A DNA stretch of 64,000 nucleotides from Indibacter alkaliphilus LW1 (GTDB lineage: Bacteria > Bacteroidota > Bacteroidia > Cytophagales > Cyclobacteriaceae): positions 1 through 64,000 of the forward strand of contig NZ_ALWO02000002.1 in the NCBI RefSeq assembly GCF_000295935.2. The letters run 5' to 3'. How positions within the stretch are numbered: position 1 is the stretch's first letter; each line of letters begins with the position of its first letter. Positions 53,658 through 62,228 of the stretch are shown here, piece after piece. Under the pieces are notes generated by a model. The model saw only the letters and a list, made by a program, of their open reading frames with translations, was not told where the DNA came from and made no database searches. The position numbers and the translations under genes are program-made.

Positions 53658-55007
53658 TTATCTGGTAGTCACAATTTTATAATCTCTTTCATCTGAACAG
53701 GTTATAGAATTCAAGGAGTTTATTCTTCCTCTTCCTGCGATTACTCCTGCGGCTATTGCAGCACTCATCGAGGTACCTGACATGTTTATATATCTATTGC
53801 CCGGATAAGTGGAAAAAACATTTTTCCCTGGAGCAATATATTCTACATTTTCACCAAGCATAGCTCTTTCGTAGCACTCATAAATACCATATCGATGAAA
53901 AGCAAAACCTGTTATGGTATAAATATCTCTAAAAGGAGGATTAGTGGCCCCCGGAGTGCTGATGCAGCCTGGATAATTTCGTGTGGAACTACCCTCCAAT
54001 GGCTCACAACTACATGTATTCCCCGCTGACATAACAATTGAATTTTTACGTCCTCGTATACTGGTGATATTTTTCATCGCATCCGTCAAAATTTCATTAT
54101 AACTTCTACAATCTTCACCTTCTGGATCAGCTCCAAAGCTCATAAGAATTACATGTTCAATATTTGAATGTATCCTCCTTAAACTCACATAGAAGTATTC
54201 CAAAGCTTGCAGAACACCTATCCAAGAACCTTCTCCATTTTCATCTAAAACCTGTAGCGAAACCATTCTAATACCTGGCGCAACCCCATTCATACCGTAT
54301 GAACCTTGACTTGCTTTCCCTCCCACTAGGCCGGCAAGATGCGTACCGTGTCCATTCGGGTCTGTAAAAGGATTCATTTCTATAAAGGATTTCGAAAAAC
54401 GCGAATCTACACTACCCAAATCAGAATGAGTATTATCAATTCCGGTATCTAAAATCCAGACCATATTATTTTTTCTCAACTGGTTTTGAGGAATAGGTCC
54501 TCCCATGAGGGTAATACCCTGACTGGTTTTATTATTTGAATCATACAGAATTTCATCAGGATTGTTACTACCTCCCTGTTGGATAGGTTTCCCCTGCTGA
54601 ATTGGCTTACCTTGAACCATAAAGTCCTTTTTTACAACTAGGTCAGGATCTTTTTCAAGTTCCTCAACTTGATTTTGAGTCAATTCCAAAATAGCACCTG
54701 AAATTACATTCGCTAAGATTTGATTTTCAGGAATACTGACAGGTCTGGAAAGGCTTCTGTTTATCCTCTCTTTGATATTTTGAACTTTACCGCCTCTCAT
54801 TTTATTAAATTCCTCATCCCCCATTTCCAAATCCTCAAAAATCATTGGAATGATTACAGTCGGTTGAATATTAACGACATATTTAGATTTGCTTTCAGGA
54901 AATTGGCTTGGGGGACTGTCTTTTTTTTCGGGCTTTTGCCGACAACCGATTAAACAAAAGCTTAAAGCAAAAAACATCAACAGACAATTAAGACATAGTT
55001 TTCTCAT
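53658..55007 (-). CDS. S8 family serine peptidase lipoprotein (second subtilase)
   Basis: 449 aa from the ATG at 55007, which gives a lipoprotein signal (MRKLCLNC...FCLIGCRQ). The longer frame to 55052 would bury it. A propeptide-like region is followed by a low-complexity hinge with the duplicated hexapeptide GKPIQQ. The triad is Asp in WILDTGID (near residue 187), His in GHGTHLAG (near 224) and Ser in SGTSMSAA (near 411). It ends with a cysteine-bearing tail. It is convergent with the cyclase-TPR gene, 20 bp between stops. A TAGCTTTG at 55057-55050 could be its -7 box, without a good -33. Confidence 0.87.
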   Translation of the reverse strand: MRKLCLNCLLMFFALSFCLIGCRQKPEKKDSPPSQFPESKSKYVVNIQPTVIIPMIFEDLEMGDEEFNKMRGGKVQNIKERINRSLSRPVSIPENQILANVISGAILELTQNQVEELEKDPDLVVKKDFMVQGKPIQQGKPIQQGGSNNPDEILYDSNNKTSQGITLMGGPIPQNQLRKNNMVWILDTGIDNTHSDLGSVDSRFSKSFIEMNPFTDPNGHGTHLAGLVGGKASQGSYGMNGVAPGIRMVSLQVLDENGEGSWIGVLQALEYFYVSLRRIHSNIEHVILMSFGADPEGEDCRSYNEILTDAMKNITSIRGRKNSIVMSAGNTCSCEPLEGSSTRNYPGCISTPGATNPPFRDIYTITGFAFHRYGIYECYERAMLGENVEYIAPGKNVFSTYPGNRYINMSGTSMSAAIAAGVIAGRGRINSLNSITCSDERDYKIVTTR

Positions 55008-55377
55008 AAAGATTGGATTTAAAAAGAATAAAAAGAGTAGATGCTTTTTCAAAGCTATAATTCTACCTAAAATAAAATTTCAAGATTCATTTCATAAACC
55101 GCAGCCAATTCTACTGCGATACCAAAAAAAACACTTAACACACTTGAAAATATAACAATAATATTTTTCAAATTATACTCATATACATTTTTTTGATTAT
55201 TATATACCTTTTTTTCCAAAATAAAAATCACTATAGAGCTGAAACTACAAATATTCACCATATCAAACAGGTATTATACACCCTCTGATAAAAAGCATTT
55301 TTATATCCACACTTTATTTATATTTTACAAAAAGTTTGACTGATTACGAAAATTAATCTCCTAACCTAAAACAACCT
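55008..55377. other. AT-rich intergenic region
   Basis: This stretch has no gene I can support. A 64-codon minus-strand frame (55067-55261) has one hydrophobic segment but weak protein character. I see no strong hairpin. It must hold the promoters of the subtilase (minus) and the HGSNAT-like gene (plus). Confidence 0.5.
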
Positions 55378-56523
55378 ATGTCAACGCTTCAACCTTCCGG
55401 TGTTCCTTTGAAAGAAAGGTACCTTGCTCTTGATGTTTTGCGGGGACTGACTATAGCCCTAATGATAGTCGTCAATACGCCGGGCTCTTGGTCTCATATG
55501 TATGGTCCCTTTATGCATGCTCCCTGGCACGGCTTCACCATCACAGACCTGGTTTTCCCAACATTCCTTTTCGTGGTGGGAAATGCCATGAGCTTTAGTA
55601 TGAAAAAACTAGAAAAAATGGGCCAAGGCCTTTTTCTACGAAAAGTTCTCAAGCGTAGTTTTCTCATTTTCATCATTGGTTGGGGCTTGAATGCCTTCCC
55701 GTTTTTTGATCAGACAGAAAATGGTCTAGCCATGATCAATTGGGGAGAGGTGCGGCTTTTAGGTGTATTGCAGAGAATTGCCCTATGTTACCTTATTGCT
55801 TCGCTTGTTCTTTATTACCTAAGCAGATCCGGAGCATTGATCTTCAGCCTGATTACCCTGATCGCCTATTGGCCGGTGATGTATTTCTTCGGGGAAGCAG
55901 GTGAGCCATATTCATTGACAGGAAATACTGCCTTAAAATTAGACCTTTGGCTCATTGGAGCCAAGAATCTGTATATGGGAGAGGGAATCCCTTTCGATCC
56001 TGAAGGACTGTTAAGTACTTTTCCTGCTGTAGTAAATGTAATTGCGGGATACTTTGCAGGTAAGTTTATACAGCAAATGGGGAACAATACCAAAACAGTA
56101 AAATACCTATTGGTAGCAGGTTTAATCCTGATTGCTGTATGCCTGGCTTGGGATCCTTTTTTCCCCATCAATAAAAAACTTTGGACAAGTTCTTATGTAC
56201 TACTGACCATAGGCCTAGATTTGCTTTTAATTGCTGCGATGATTTTACTCATTGAAGTATGGCAGCAGAGAAGCTGGACTTACCCATTTGAAGTGTTTGG
56301 AAGAAACCCTCTGATCCTATATGTGCTTTCGGGTGTAGTCATCAGCATCATGTATTTTATTAGCATCGGAGATCAAAATTTAAAAGGACTGATCTATTCC
56401 AAAGCATTTACGAGTTGGCTCAGCCCAAAAAATGCCTCCCTGCTGTTTTCAATAGCATACATGATGTTGATTTGGTTTATTGGGCTTTGGATGGATAAGA
56501 AAAAAATCTATATCAAAGTTTAA
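55378..56523 (+). CDS. HGSNAT-like heparan-alpha-glucosaminide N-acetyltransferase family membrane protein
   Basis: 381-aa integral membrane protein with about 10 helices, of the DUF1624/DUF5009 acyltransferase type. The N-terminus has the family signature LDVLRGLTIALMIVVN, then HAPWHGFTITDLVFPTFLFVVG with the conserved His-Gly and Asp. Homologues transfer acetyl groups from cytosolic acetyl-CoA to glucosamine-type sugars across the membrane. This fits the amino-sugar theme nearby (GH20, SIS protein). Its substrate is not shown by the sequence. A terminator hairpin follows immediately. Confidence 0.86.
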   Translation: MSTLQPSGVPLKERYLALDVLRGLTIALMIVVNTPGSWSHMYGPFMHAPWHGFTITDLVFPTFLFVVGNAMSFSMKKLEKMGQGLFLRKVLKRSFLIFIIGWGLNAFPFFDQTENGLAMINWGEVRLLGVLQRIALCYLIASLVLYYLSRSGALIFSLITLIAYWPVMYFFGEAGEPYSLTGNTALKLDLWLIGAKNLYMGEGIPFDPEGLLSTFPAVVNVIAGYFAGKFIQQMGNNTKTVKYLLVAGLILIAVCLAWDPFFPINKKLWTSSYVLLTIGLDLLLIAAMILLIEVWQQRSWTYPFEVFGRNPLILYVLSGVVISIMYFISIGDQNLKGLIYSKAFTSWLSPKNASLLFSIAYMMLIWFIGLWMDKKKIYIKV

Positions 56524-56527
56524 AAGC

Positions 56528-56556
56528 AAAGCCCACCTGAGCGTGGGCTTTTTCTT
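56528..56556. terminator. Bidirectional Rho-independent terminator
   Basis: AAAGCCCAC (56528-56536) pairs with GTGGGCTTT (56543-56551) around a 6-base loop, with T-rich flank on the plus strand. It lies between the acyltransferase stop and the convergent DUF3109 stop. Confidence 0.85.
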
Positions 56557-57118
56557 ATCCTTCAATTTCATTGACAAGCTCCTGGTACCAATCATCTCCA
56601 TATTTTCTGACCAAAGCATCTTTCAGGAACTTATAAACAGGAACTCCTAACTTGCTTCCCAGCGAACATGCAGGACTGCAGATATGCCAGCGGTCATAGT
56701 TAAGCGCTTCGTATTGGTCATATTTGGTAATCCTTATGGGATAAAGGTGGCAGGATATAGGTTTTTTAAATTCAATTTTACCATCAAGATAAGCTTGTTC
56801 TATTCCACATTTCAAAATACCTTTTTCATCGTATAAGGCATAGGCACACTCTCTGTTTTCCCCAATAGTGGGCGTTCCTTTGTCACCATCCTTATCAATG
56901 ACCCAAGTACCCTGCTTTTCAATGACAGCCCTACCCTCTTCAGTAATATAATCTTTGACTATAGGGTAAATCTTTTCAATGATATCTGTCTCCTCATCCT
57001 CCAAAGGAGCCCCAGCATCACCCTCCACACAGCACGCCCCTTTACATTTTTCCAAATCACAGACAAAAAACTGTTCCTTTATATCATCACTTATAACTGC
57101 ATTGCCTACTAAAATCAT
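56555..57118 (-). CDS. DUF3109 family cysteine-rich protein
   Basis: 187-aa cytosolic protein of the DUF3109 (YkgJ-like, putative zinc/iron-chelating) family. Cysteines are spread as [11 protein letters not shown] (near residues 20-31), CAYAL, CGIEQ, the CHLYP motif and [10 protein letters not shown], enough for an Fe-S or zinc site. Common in Bacteroidota with no known function. A perfect -7 box TACCTTTG lies at 57158-57151 but has no good -33 partner. It follows the DUF4442 gene on the same strand by 71 bp. Confidence 0.87.
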   Translation of the reverse strand: MILVGNAVISDDIKEQFFVCDLEKCKGACCVEGDAGAPLEDEETDIIEKIYPIVKDYITEEGRAVIEKQGTWVIDKDGDKGTPTIGENRECAYALYDEKGILKCGIEQAYLDGKIEFKKPISCHLYPIRITKYDQYEALNYDRWHICSPACSLGSKLGVPVYKFLKDALVRKYGDDWYQELVNEIEG

Positions 57119-57189
57119 AGCTATTTTCTTATTCCTAAAACTCTTCTTCGCAAAGGTAAAGCTATTTTCTCACTTAGCTTGACAACCCA

Positions 57190-57648
57190 CTATTTTCTCC
57201 TGACATACACTCCCTTTGTCAATCGGGCAATTAGCTCCCCTTTATTATCTCTTACCTCACATGGAAATTCAAACACTTTTTTCCCAAGCAAATCGACTTC
57301 TTTTTTGATATTTTCAATTTCATCAGTATTGATCGAAAATTCGGCAAAAACGGTCCCTTTTCCAGGTTTTACAAAATCAATCGAAGCGGTCTTATCCCAA
57401 ACAATGTAATTTTCACCCAAATTGATCATTAGGATAAACATATAAAATGGATCACACATGGAATAGAGAGACCCTCCAAAAGCAGTCCCAACCAAATTGC
57501 GGTTGTACCACGTCAACTTTAGCCTTATTTTGAAATAGGTGAATGAATCATTGTAGTTAACCACCCTGATTCCTGCAAAAAGATAAGGTGGGTAAATATT
57601 GAGCAGTTTGATCAAGCGCTTGTACTTCCTATATCTTTTATTTTCCAT
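57190..57648 (-). CDS. DUF4442 hotdog-fold protein (thioesterase-like)
   Basis: 152-aa single hotdog domain of the DUF4442/PaaI-like superfamily. Conserved features include LTWYNRNLVGTAFGGSLYSMCDPFYMF (with the GGSLYS turn and Asp) and a central VWDKTASIDFVKPG strand. Such proteins may hydrolyse acyl-CoA thioesters. The active residue cannot be assigned with certainty. Lies between the DUF3109 gene and the TonB receptor, all on the minus strand, with the receptor's terminator in between. Confidence 0.8.
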   Translation of the reverse strand: MENKRYRKYKRLIKLLNIYPPYLFAGIRVVNYNDSFTYFKIRLKLTWYNRNLVGTAFGGSLYSMCDPFYMFILMINLGENYIVWDKTASIDFVKPGKGTVFAEFSINTDEIENIKKEVDLLGKKVFEFPCEVRDNKGELIARLTKGVYVRRK

Positions 57649-57677
57649 TAGGGACAGAATCTTTTTCCCCGAATATA

Positions 57678-57713
57678 TAAAAAAAGAACCGTCCCGATAA
57701 ATCGGAACGGCTC
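57678..57713 (-). terminator. Terminator of the TonB receptor transcript
   Basis: On the minus strand a 12-bp stem of GAGCCGTTCCGA type (one wobble) with a 4- to 5-base loop is followed by a run of seven T. It lies about 90 bp past the receptor stop and before the DUF4442 gene. Confidence 0.75.
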
Positions 57714-57802
57714 AACCCAGCACTATGAAGAAAAGCTATTTAAAGCCTTCCGTAACATAACATGGCACTGTTTAATTTGTTTGTAAAATTTTTATTTTTT
57801 TT

Positions 57803-60244
57803 TTAAAATCTGAATTCATATCCAGCAGTGATGAACCTAGGAATACCTACCCTGATCCCCTGGGGTCTTCTGGTAGCAATATATCGCTCATCAGTAAGGT
57901 TTTTGATACTTAGATTAAATCTAGAATTCCATTTTTCAACATCATAGCTGAATACTGCATCAAACACTCTGTAAGCTGGCACCAAGCCTATCCTTCCATT
58001 CGGACTCGCTGCCACGGTGTTTAATTCATCTCCAAATTGTTCTCCTACAAAATTACCTACAAGTCTCAATCCAAAACCACCCTCTGTTCTTAGGGTAAGC
58101 GCTGAATTTAAAAACCAGTTAGGAGCATATGGCGTTCTATTGCCATTGATGTTGACTCCATCAATAAACCTATCTTCTGAATAAGTCGCTCTCAAAAATG
58201 TAGCATTGACATCATAAGTAAGGCTGACTCTGCTCATCCCAAACAAATTGCTCAGATCGAATACCGCGGCTGTTTCTACACCTCTATTCAAAGTCGCCCC
58301 ACCATTAACCAATCCAAACCCAACGCCTCCGGCAGACTCAGCTACAGGTATTACCTGATTGCTGAAATTCATCACAAAACCTGTTGCCTCAAGGAAAAGC
58401 CACCTGGTAGGTTCGGTCCTGAATCCCAATTCGTAATTGACACTGGATTCTGCATCAAGGTCCAACACGTCACCTAATGCAGTGATGGCATCTTTGGTTC
58501 TTGGAGGCGCATAACCTTTGTGTACCCCACCGAAAATATTGAAAGTAGTAGCAGGCCTAAAATTTAACCCTACACCTGGAATGATTTCATTAATCACGTT
58601 TTCAGCAATTAACGTCGTATCTCTTACTCCAACTCCAGGGAAACTTCTTCTTCTGATGTCTCTCTCGTAATCAAAACTTTCAAATCTAACCCCTGCATTA
58701 AAATCAAACTTGGAGGTTATCATCATTTTATTCTGGACATAAGCAGCTAGAGCATGTCCTGTCCTAACCTCGTCCTCTACTAGATTGCCACTATTAACTC
58801 CTGCTTTGGTGCCATTTACTCTTTGTTCGAATGCACGCTCGTACAACAACCTCGTACCTACAATCAATTCATTTTGCGTATTAAAAAGCTTATGATCGAT
58901 CTCCAACCTGGGTTCTACTCCAGCCACTTCAAATTGCCTGTTTCTATTACCTGTACCATCTCTCATGAAAATGGCTCCACCTGGCACTTCCCTGTCACCC
59001 CAGACCACTCCTGTCCAATTAGCCGGTGGAGTATTGTCATTGTTTATAGCAAAATCTTGTCGGTTCCAATTTCTGGTAGTTGTATAACCATAAGCAATGG
59101 TTCTTAATCTCACATTTTTATTGAATCTATACTTGTGACTAAAGCTCAAGGAATATCTTCGTACATCGAGTTGGTCATCCGGAGCAAGTCTTGTAAAGTC
59201 TTCTCCTCCTCTATCATACATCACTTGGTTGATTCCTATATAGGTGGAATTTGACACCTCATTGTAAACTCCAAGCTTTACACCTAACTCTGATTTGTCA
59301 TTCAGATTAAAAAGAAACTTAGTATTGAAATCTGTGATATCAAATTCAGTTGGACCTATATTATTGGCGGTTTTTCTTAATAGGTTTACATGGATTCCGG
59401 TATTCCCAAAAGTATTCCCATAATTCACAAGACCTGAAAAGAATCCTCCTTGGCCACCCTGCACAAAAACAGAGCCCTCTTCTTCCTGCGGCGGGTTGGC
59501 CGTGATATAATTGACTACACCTCCTATTGTCTGCGGACCAAAGAGAATCTGACCGGAACCTTTGAGAATTTCAACTCCGGCCATTCTATCCATTGCAGGT
59601 GTATAATACATTTCAGGCTCTCCATAGGGAGCTAAAGCTACTGGTACACCATCTTCCAAAACCAAAACACTTCTACTTCTATCCGGGTCAAGTCCTCTGA
59701 TCCCAATATTGACACGCATTCCCAGACCTTCCTCATCTACTACGTGAACACCAGGAGACCTTCTGAGTACTTCATTCCCACTAAGAGGATTAACAGTTTG
59801 GATTTCTCTTTTATCTATAAAAGTAACAGAACCTGGTACTCTGCTGAAAACCCTGTCCTTATTGGCAATGACGTCTATCTGTGGCATTTCTACGCCGATC
59901 TCTTCAAATACCAATTCTACTTCGCTCATTTGACCTCCACTCACGACTACATTTCGGGTAAATGTCTTGTAGCCTACTGCGGATATTTTCAAAGTATATT
60001 CACCATCAGGCAAATCATAAATTTCAAAGCTACCATCTATATTGGTGTAAGTACCTTTCACAGTGCCTATCACCATGATATTAGCAAATGGAATGATTTC
60101 ACCATCATTGTTTTTCACCTTACCTGAGATGACCAGAGCTTTTTCTTCTGAATTATTATCCAAATTATCATTGGAAAAGACTGGGTTATTAACTGCAACT
60201 AAAAAGAGAATTGCGAAAATTCTCAATAAACCTGTTTTAAACAT
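57803..60244 (-). CDS. TonB-dependent outer membrane receptor, FecA-like
   Basis: 813-aa outer membrane transporter. A signal peptide (to about 24) precedes a carboxypeptidase-regulatory-like N-domain (about 35-110: [20 protein letters not shown]), then the plug (about 120-240: [32 protein letters not shown]) and a 22-strand barrel ending in the aromatic AGYEFRF. The plug and barrel resemble FecA-type siderophore/ferric citrate receptors. There is no SusD partner, so it is not a glycan SusC. It has a near-perfect promoter and its own terminator, so it is probably monocistronic. I see no Fur box that I can trust. Confidence 0.87.
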   Translation of the reverse strand: MFKTGLLRIFAILFLVAVNNPVFSNDNLDNNSEEKALVISGKVKNNDGEIIPFANIMVIGTVKGTYTNIDGSFEIYDLPDGEYTLKISAVGYKTFTRNVVVSGGQMSEVELVFEEIGVEMPQIDVIANKDRVFSRVPGSVTFIDKREIQTVNPLSGNEVLRRSPGVHVVDEEGLGMRVNIGIRGLDPDRSRSVLVLEDGVPVALAPYGEPEMYYTPAMDRMAGVEILKGSGQILFGPQTIGGVVNYITANPPQEEEGSVFVQGGQGGFFSGLVNYGNTFGNTGIHVNLLRKTANNIGPTEFDITDFNTKFLFNLNDKSELGVKLGVYNEVSNSTYIGINQVMYDRGGEDFTRLAPDDQLDVRRYSLSFSHKYRFNKNVRLRTIAYGYTTTRNWNRQDFAINNDNTPPANWTGVVWGDREVPGGAIFMRDGTGNRNRQFEVAGVEPRLEIDHKLFNTQNELIVGTRLLYERAFEQRVNGTKAGVNSGNLVEDEVRTGHALAAYVQNKMMITSKFDFNAGVRFESFDYERDIRRRSFPGVGVRDTTLIAENVINEIIPGVGLNFRPATTFNIFGGVHKGYAPPRTKDAITALGDVLDLDAESSVNYELGFRTEPTRWLFLEATGFVMNFSNQVIPVAESAGGVGFGLVNGGATLNRGVETAAVFDLSNLFGMSRVSLTYDVNATFLRATYSEDRFIDGVNINGNRTPYAPNWFLNSALTLRTEGGFGLRLVGNFVGEQFGDELNTVAASPNGRIGLVPAYRVFDAVFSYDVEKWNSRFNLSIKNLTDERYIATRRPQGIRVGIPRFITAGYEFRF

Positions 60245-60285
60245 CTACCTCTATAGTTATTTAGATTTAATTTAAATTAACACTG

Positions 60286-60317
60286 CAAATGTATTTGCTA
60301 TTTAAACTTAATCCAAA
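60286..60317 (-). promoter_or_regulatory. Promoter of the TonB receptor
   Basis: On the minus strand TTTG (60317-60314), exactly 20 bp, then TACATTTG (60293-60286): full match to both Bacteroidota boxes. Predicted start near 60280, giving a leader of about 35 nt. Confidence 0.72.
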
Positions 60318-60463
60318 TAAGAATGAAAAGTTTTAATGTTATTTATCCATAGGATAGTCAAAGCAATTGATAATATCTATGATTCAACTGTAAGTATCGC
60401 TATTGAAATTCTTATCCTCGAAAAATCGTACGCTCTTTGAATAAAATTTTACGTTATTTGCAA

Positions 60464-60856
60464 AGTGCAAGCCGTCTTGTCGCTGTTCCGCTTTGCGGGA
60501 GGGAGGAAAGTCCGGGCAACAAAGAGCGCCATACTTCCTAACGGGAAGGGGTCAAGCTGGGAACGGCTTGGTCACAGAAAGTGCCACAGAAAATATACCG
60601 CCCCGATCCGATCGGGGTAAGGGTGAAAAGGTGGGGTAAGAGCCCACCGCTTCTACAGTGATGTAGAGGGCACGGCAAACCTTATGGGTTGAAAGATCAA
60701 ATAGGTCCCGCACCGGATTCAGTTTCGGAAAAGGCTGCTCGTCTTTCTGCGGGATGGGTAGATTGATGGATCCCGGTTGTGAAGCCGGGACTAGATAAAT
60801 GACAAGAAACCCATTTGTAGAAATGGGGAACAGAACCCGGCTTATAGGCTTGCACC
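60464..60856 (+). ncRNA. rnpB: RNase P RNA, bacterial type A
   Basis: Catalytic RNA for tRNA 5' maturation. The 5' segment GTGCAAGCC (60465-60473) pairs with GGCTTGCAC (60847-60855) as helix P1. The invariant GAGGAAAGTCCGGGC (60503-60517) marks conserved region I, and ACAGAACCCGGCTTAT (60830-60845) marks the 3' core with conserved region V. AGAGGGCACGG-type P-helix elements lie between. The length of about 393 nt is usual. The end points are set by P1. The response-regulator gene starts 23 bp downstream. Confidence 0.95.
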
Positions 60857-60879
60857 TTTATAAATTTAAAACAAACCCT

Positions 60880-61434
60880 ATGTCTAAAATTCTGATCATT
60901 GATGATGAGAAAGTCATCCGAGCTACTCTAAAAGAAATCCTGGAATACGAAAATTACCAAATATCTGAGGCCCAAGATGGGGAAGAAGGTTGGAAATTGC
61001 TTCAGGAAGAGGAGTTCGACTTGGTCTTATGCGATGTAAAAATGCCCAAAATGGATGGGCTAGAGGTGTTGGAGAATGCTTCGCAAATGGATAAGCAGCC
61101 CCAGTTTATCATGATTTCTGCTCATGGATCTATAGAGACAGCAGTAGAGGCTACCAAAAAAGGAGCGTTTGATTTTGTTCCCAAACCACCTGACTTAAAT
61201 CGGTTACTACTGACAGTCCGGAATGCCTTGGATAAAAAGAACTTGGTCTCAGAAACCAAAGTACTGAAAAAGAAACTGTCCAAAAAAACTGGATATGGTG
61301 GGAGAATCACCTGCCATAGTACATGTAAAAGAAACCATAGAGAAAGTAGCTCCAACAGATGCGCGCGTACTTATCACTGGTCCAAACGGAACAGGGAAGG
61401 AGCTTGTAGCACATTGGCTACACAAGAAAAGTAA
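60880..61434 (+). CDS. Response regulator receiver, N-terminal part of frameshifted sigma-54-activator-like gene
   Basis: The frame from the ATG at 60880 encodes a receiver domain (residues 1-120): Asp residues in IIDDEK, the phospho-acceptor Asp in [12 protein letters not shown] (near 52), Ser/Thr in MISAHGS and Lys in FVPKPPD. It then enters the linker LKKKLSKK, where a run of seven A (61282-61288) shifts the frame; everything from about 61290 to 61434 in this frame is not protein-like. Deleting one A joins it to the AAA+ frame as a 385-aa protein (60880-62038). The upstream frame opening at 60799 overlaps RNase P RNA and is not the start. Confidence 0.75.
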   Translation: MSKILIIDDEKVIRATLKEILEYENYQISEAQDGEEGWKLLQEEEFDLVLCDVKMPKMDGLEVLENASQMDKQPQFIMISAHGSIETAVEATKKGAFDFVPKPPDLNRLLLTVRNALDKKNLVSETKVLKKKLSKKTGYGGRITCHSTCKRNHRESSSNRCARTYHWSKRNREGACSTLATQEK

Positions 61435-62038
61435 CCGGTCTTCCCAGCCATTTATTGCAGTAAACTGTGCAGCTATACCAGCAGAATTGATTGAAAGCGA
61501 GCTATTCGGTCATGAGAAGGGATCTTTTACCTCAGCCGTAAAGCAAAGAGTAGGGAAATTTGAGCAAGCCAACGGTGGCACGTTATTTTTAGATGAAATC
61601 GGAGACATGAGCCTTTCTGCCCAATCAAAGGTGCTCCGAGCGCTTCAAGAACACAAGATCACCCGCGTGGGAGGGGACAAAGACATCAAAGTAGACGTAC
61701 GCGTCCTAGCTGCTACCAATAAAGACCTGAAAAAAGAAATAGAGGATGGTAACTTCAGAGAAGATCTTTATCACAGACTCAGTGTTATTCTTATTCAAGT
61801 ACCAGCTTTAAAAGACAGGAAAGAAGATATTCCCCTTTTGGTAGAAAAATTTCTCGATGACATTGCAAAAGAATATGGAACTGCTCAAAAGGATATTTCC
61901 AAAGAAGCACTCAAGCAGCTGCAGGAGTTCCCCTGGACTGGGAATATACGGGAATTGAGAAATGTCGTGGAGAGATTGGTGATATTAGGTGAAAAAACTA
62001 TCAGTATCGAAGATGTAAAAAAATATGCTGACTATTAA
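61295..62038 (+). CDS. AAA+ sigma-54-interaction-type domain, C-terminal part of frameshifted gene
   Basis: ATPase part of an NtrC-like regulator: Walker [30 protein letters not shown], Walker [12 protein letters not shown], and the arginine-finger region [12 protein letters not shown]. The sigma-54 contact loop, normally GAFTGA, reads GSFTSA here. The protein ends at KKYADY right after the C-terminal lid, with no Fis-type HTH, so it has no obvious DNA-binding domain. The best continuous gene is 60880-62038, 385 aa, after removing one base at 61282-61288. The stem of a terminator overlaps the stop codon. Confidence 0.78.
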   Translation: MVGESPAIVHVKETIEKVAPTDARVLITGPNGTGKELVAHWLHKKSNRSSQPFIAVNCAAIPAELIESELFGHEKGSFTSAVKQRVGKFEQANGGTLFLDEIGDMSLSAQSKVLRALQEHKITRVGGDKDIKVDVRVLAATNKDLKKEIEDGNFREDLYHRLSVILIQVPALKDRKEDIPLLVEKFLDDIAKEYGTAQKDISKEALKQLQEFPWTGNIRELRNVVERLVILGEKTISIEDVKKYADY

Positions 62039-62056
62039 AGGGTCAGCATACTTTTT
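62024..62056 (+). terminator. Terminator overlapping the AAA+ gene stop
   Basis: TATGCTGAC (62024-62032) pairs with GTCAGCATA (62042-62050) in a perfect 9-bp stem around a 9-base loop, then CTTTTT. The stop codon TAA (62036-62038) lies within the loop. Confidence 0.75.
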
Positions 62057-62174
62057 ATCCTTTAATTTCAGAGTTTTCAATTGCCTTAGCGTAAGCTGGG
62101 CAAGGCTTGCTTGATGCACAGGAACTAAGAGCCAGTACCCCTAATGCCATCACTATTATTGCTGCTTTTTTCAT
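62055..62174 (-). CDS. Tiny lipoprotein, 39 aa
   Basis: A small minus-strand frame begins ATG-AAA-AAA at 62174 and encodes a 39-residue product with a complete lipoprotein signal: a charged start (MKKA), a hydrophobic core IIVMALGVLALS, and the lipobox LSSC with the lipid cysteine at residue 19. A mature peptide of only 21 residues (CASSKPCPAYAKAIENSEIKG) remains, with a second cysteine. Very short lipoproteins of this kind are common in Bacteroidota. It would be missed by length-filtered gene finding. It is convergent with the AAA+ gene; its stop overlaps the T tract of that terminator. Confidence 0.75.
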   Translation of the reverse strand: MKKAAIIVMALGVLALSSCASSKPCPAYAKAIENSEIKG

Positions 62175-62228
62175 ACTATTTTTAAAATATTGATTCAAAT
62201 ATGTTTATTTCCAAAAGGAATACCAAAT

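Noticed and set aside
55067-55261. 64-codon minus-strand frame with a hydrophobic segment, a possible small membrane protein
   Set aside because: Very AT-rich, no recognisable family, no clear promoter or signal, and composition expected by chance in such DNA.
57803-60244. SusC-type glycan transporter
   Set aside because: No SusD gene is adjacent, and plug and barrel resemble FecA-type siderophore receptors.
60436-60461. Promoter for rnpB (TTTG and TTATTTG)
   Set aside because: The distance between the boxes is far from 20 bp and the -7 box matches poorly, so I did not assign it.
60799-60879. N-terminal extension of the response regulator
   Set aside because: It overlaps the 3' core of RNase P RNA. 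The receiver domain begins at the ATG at 60880.
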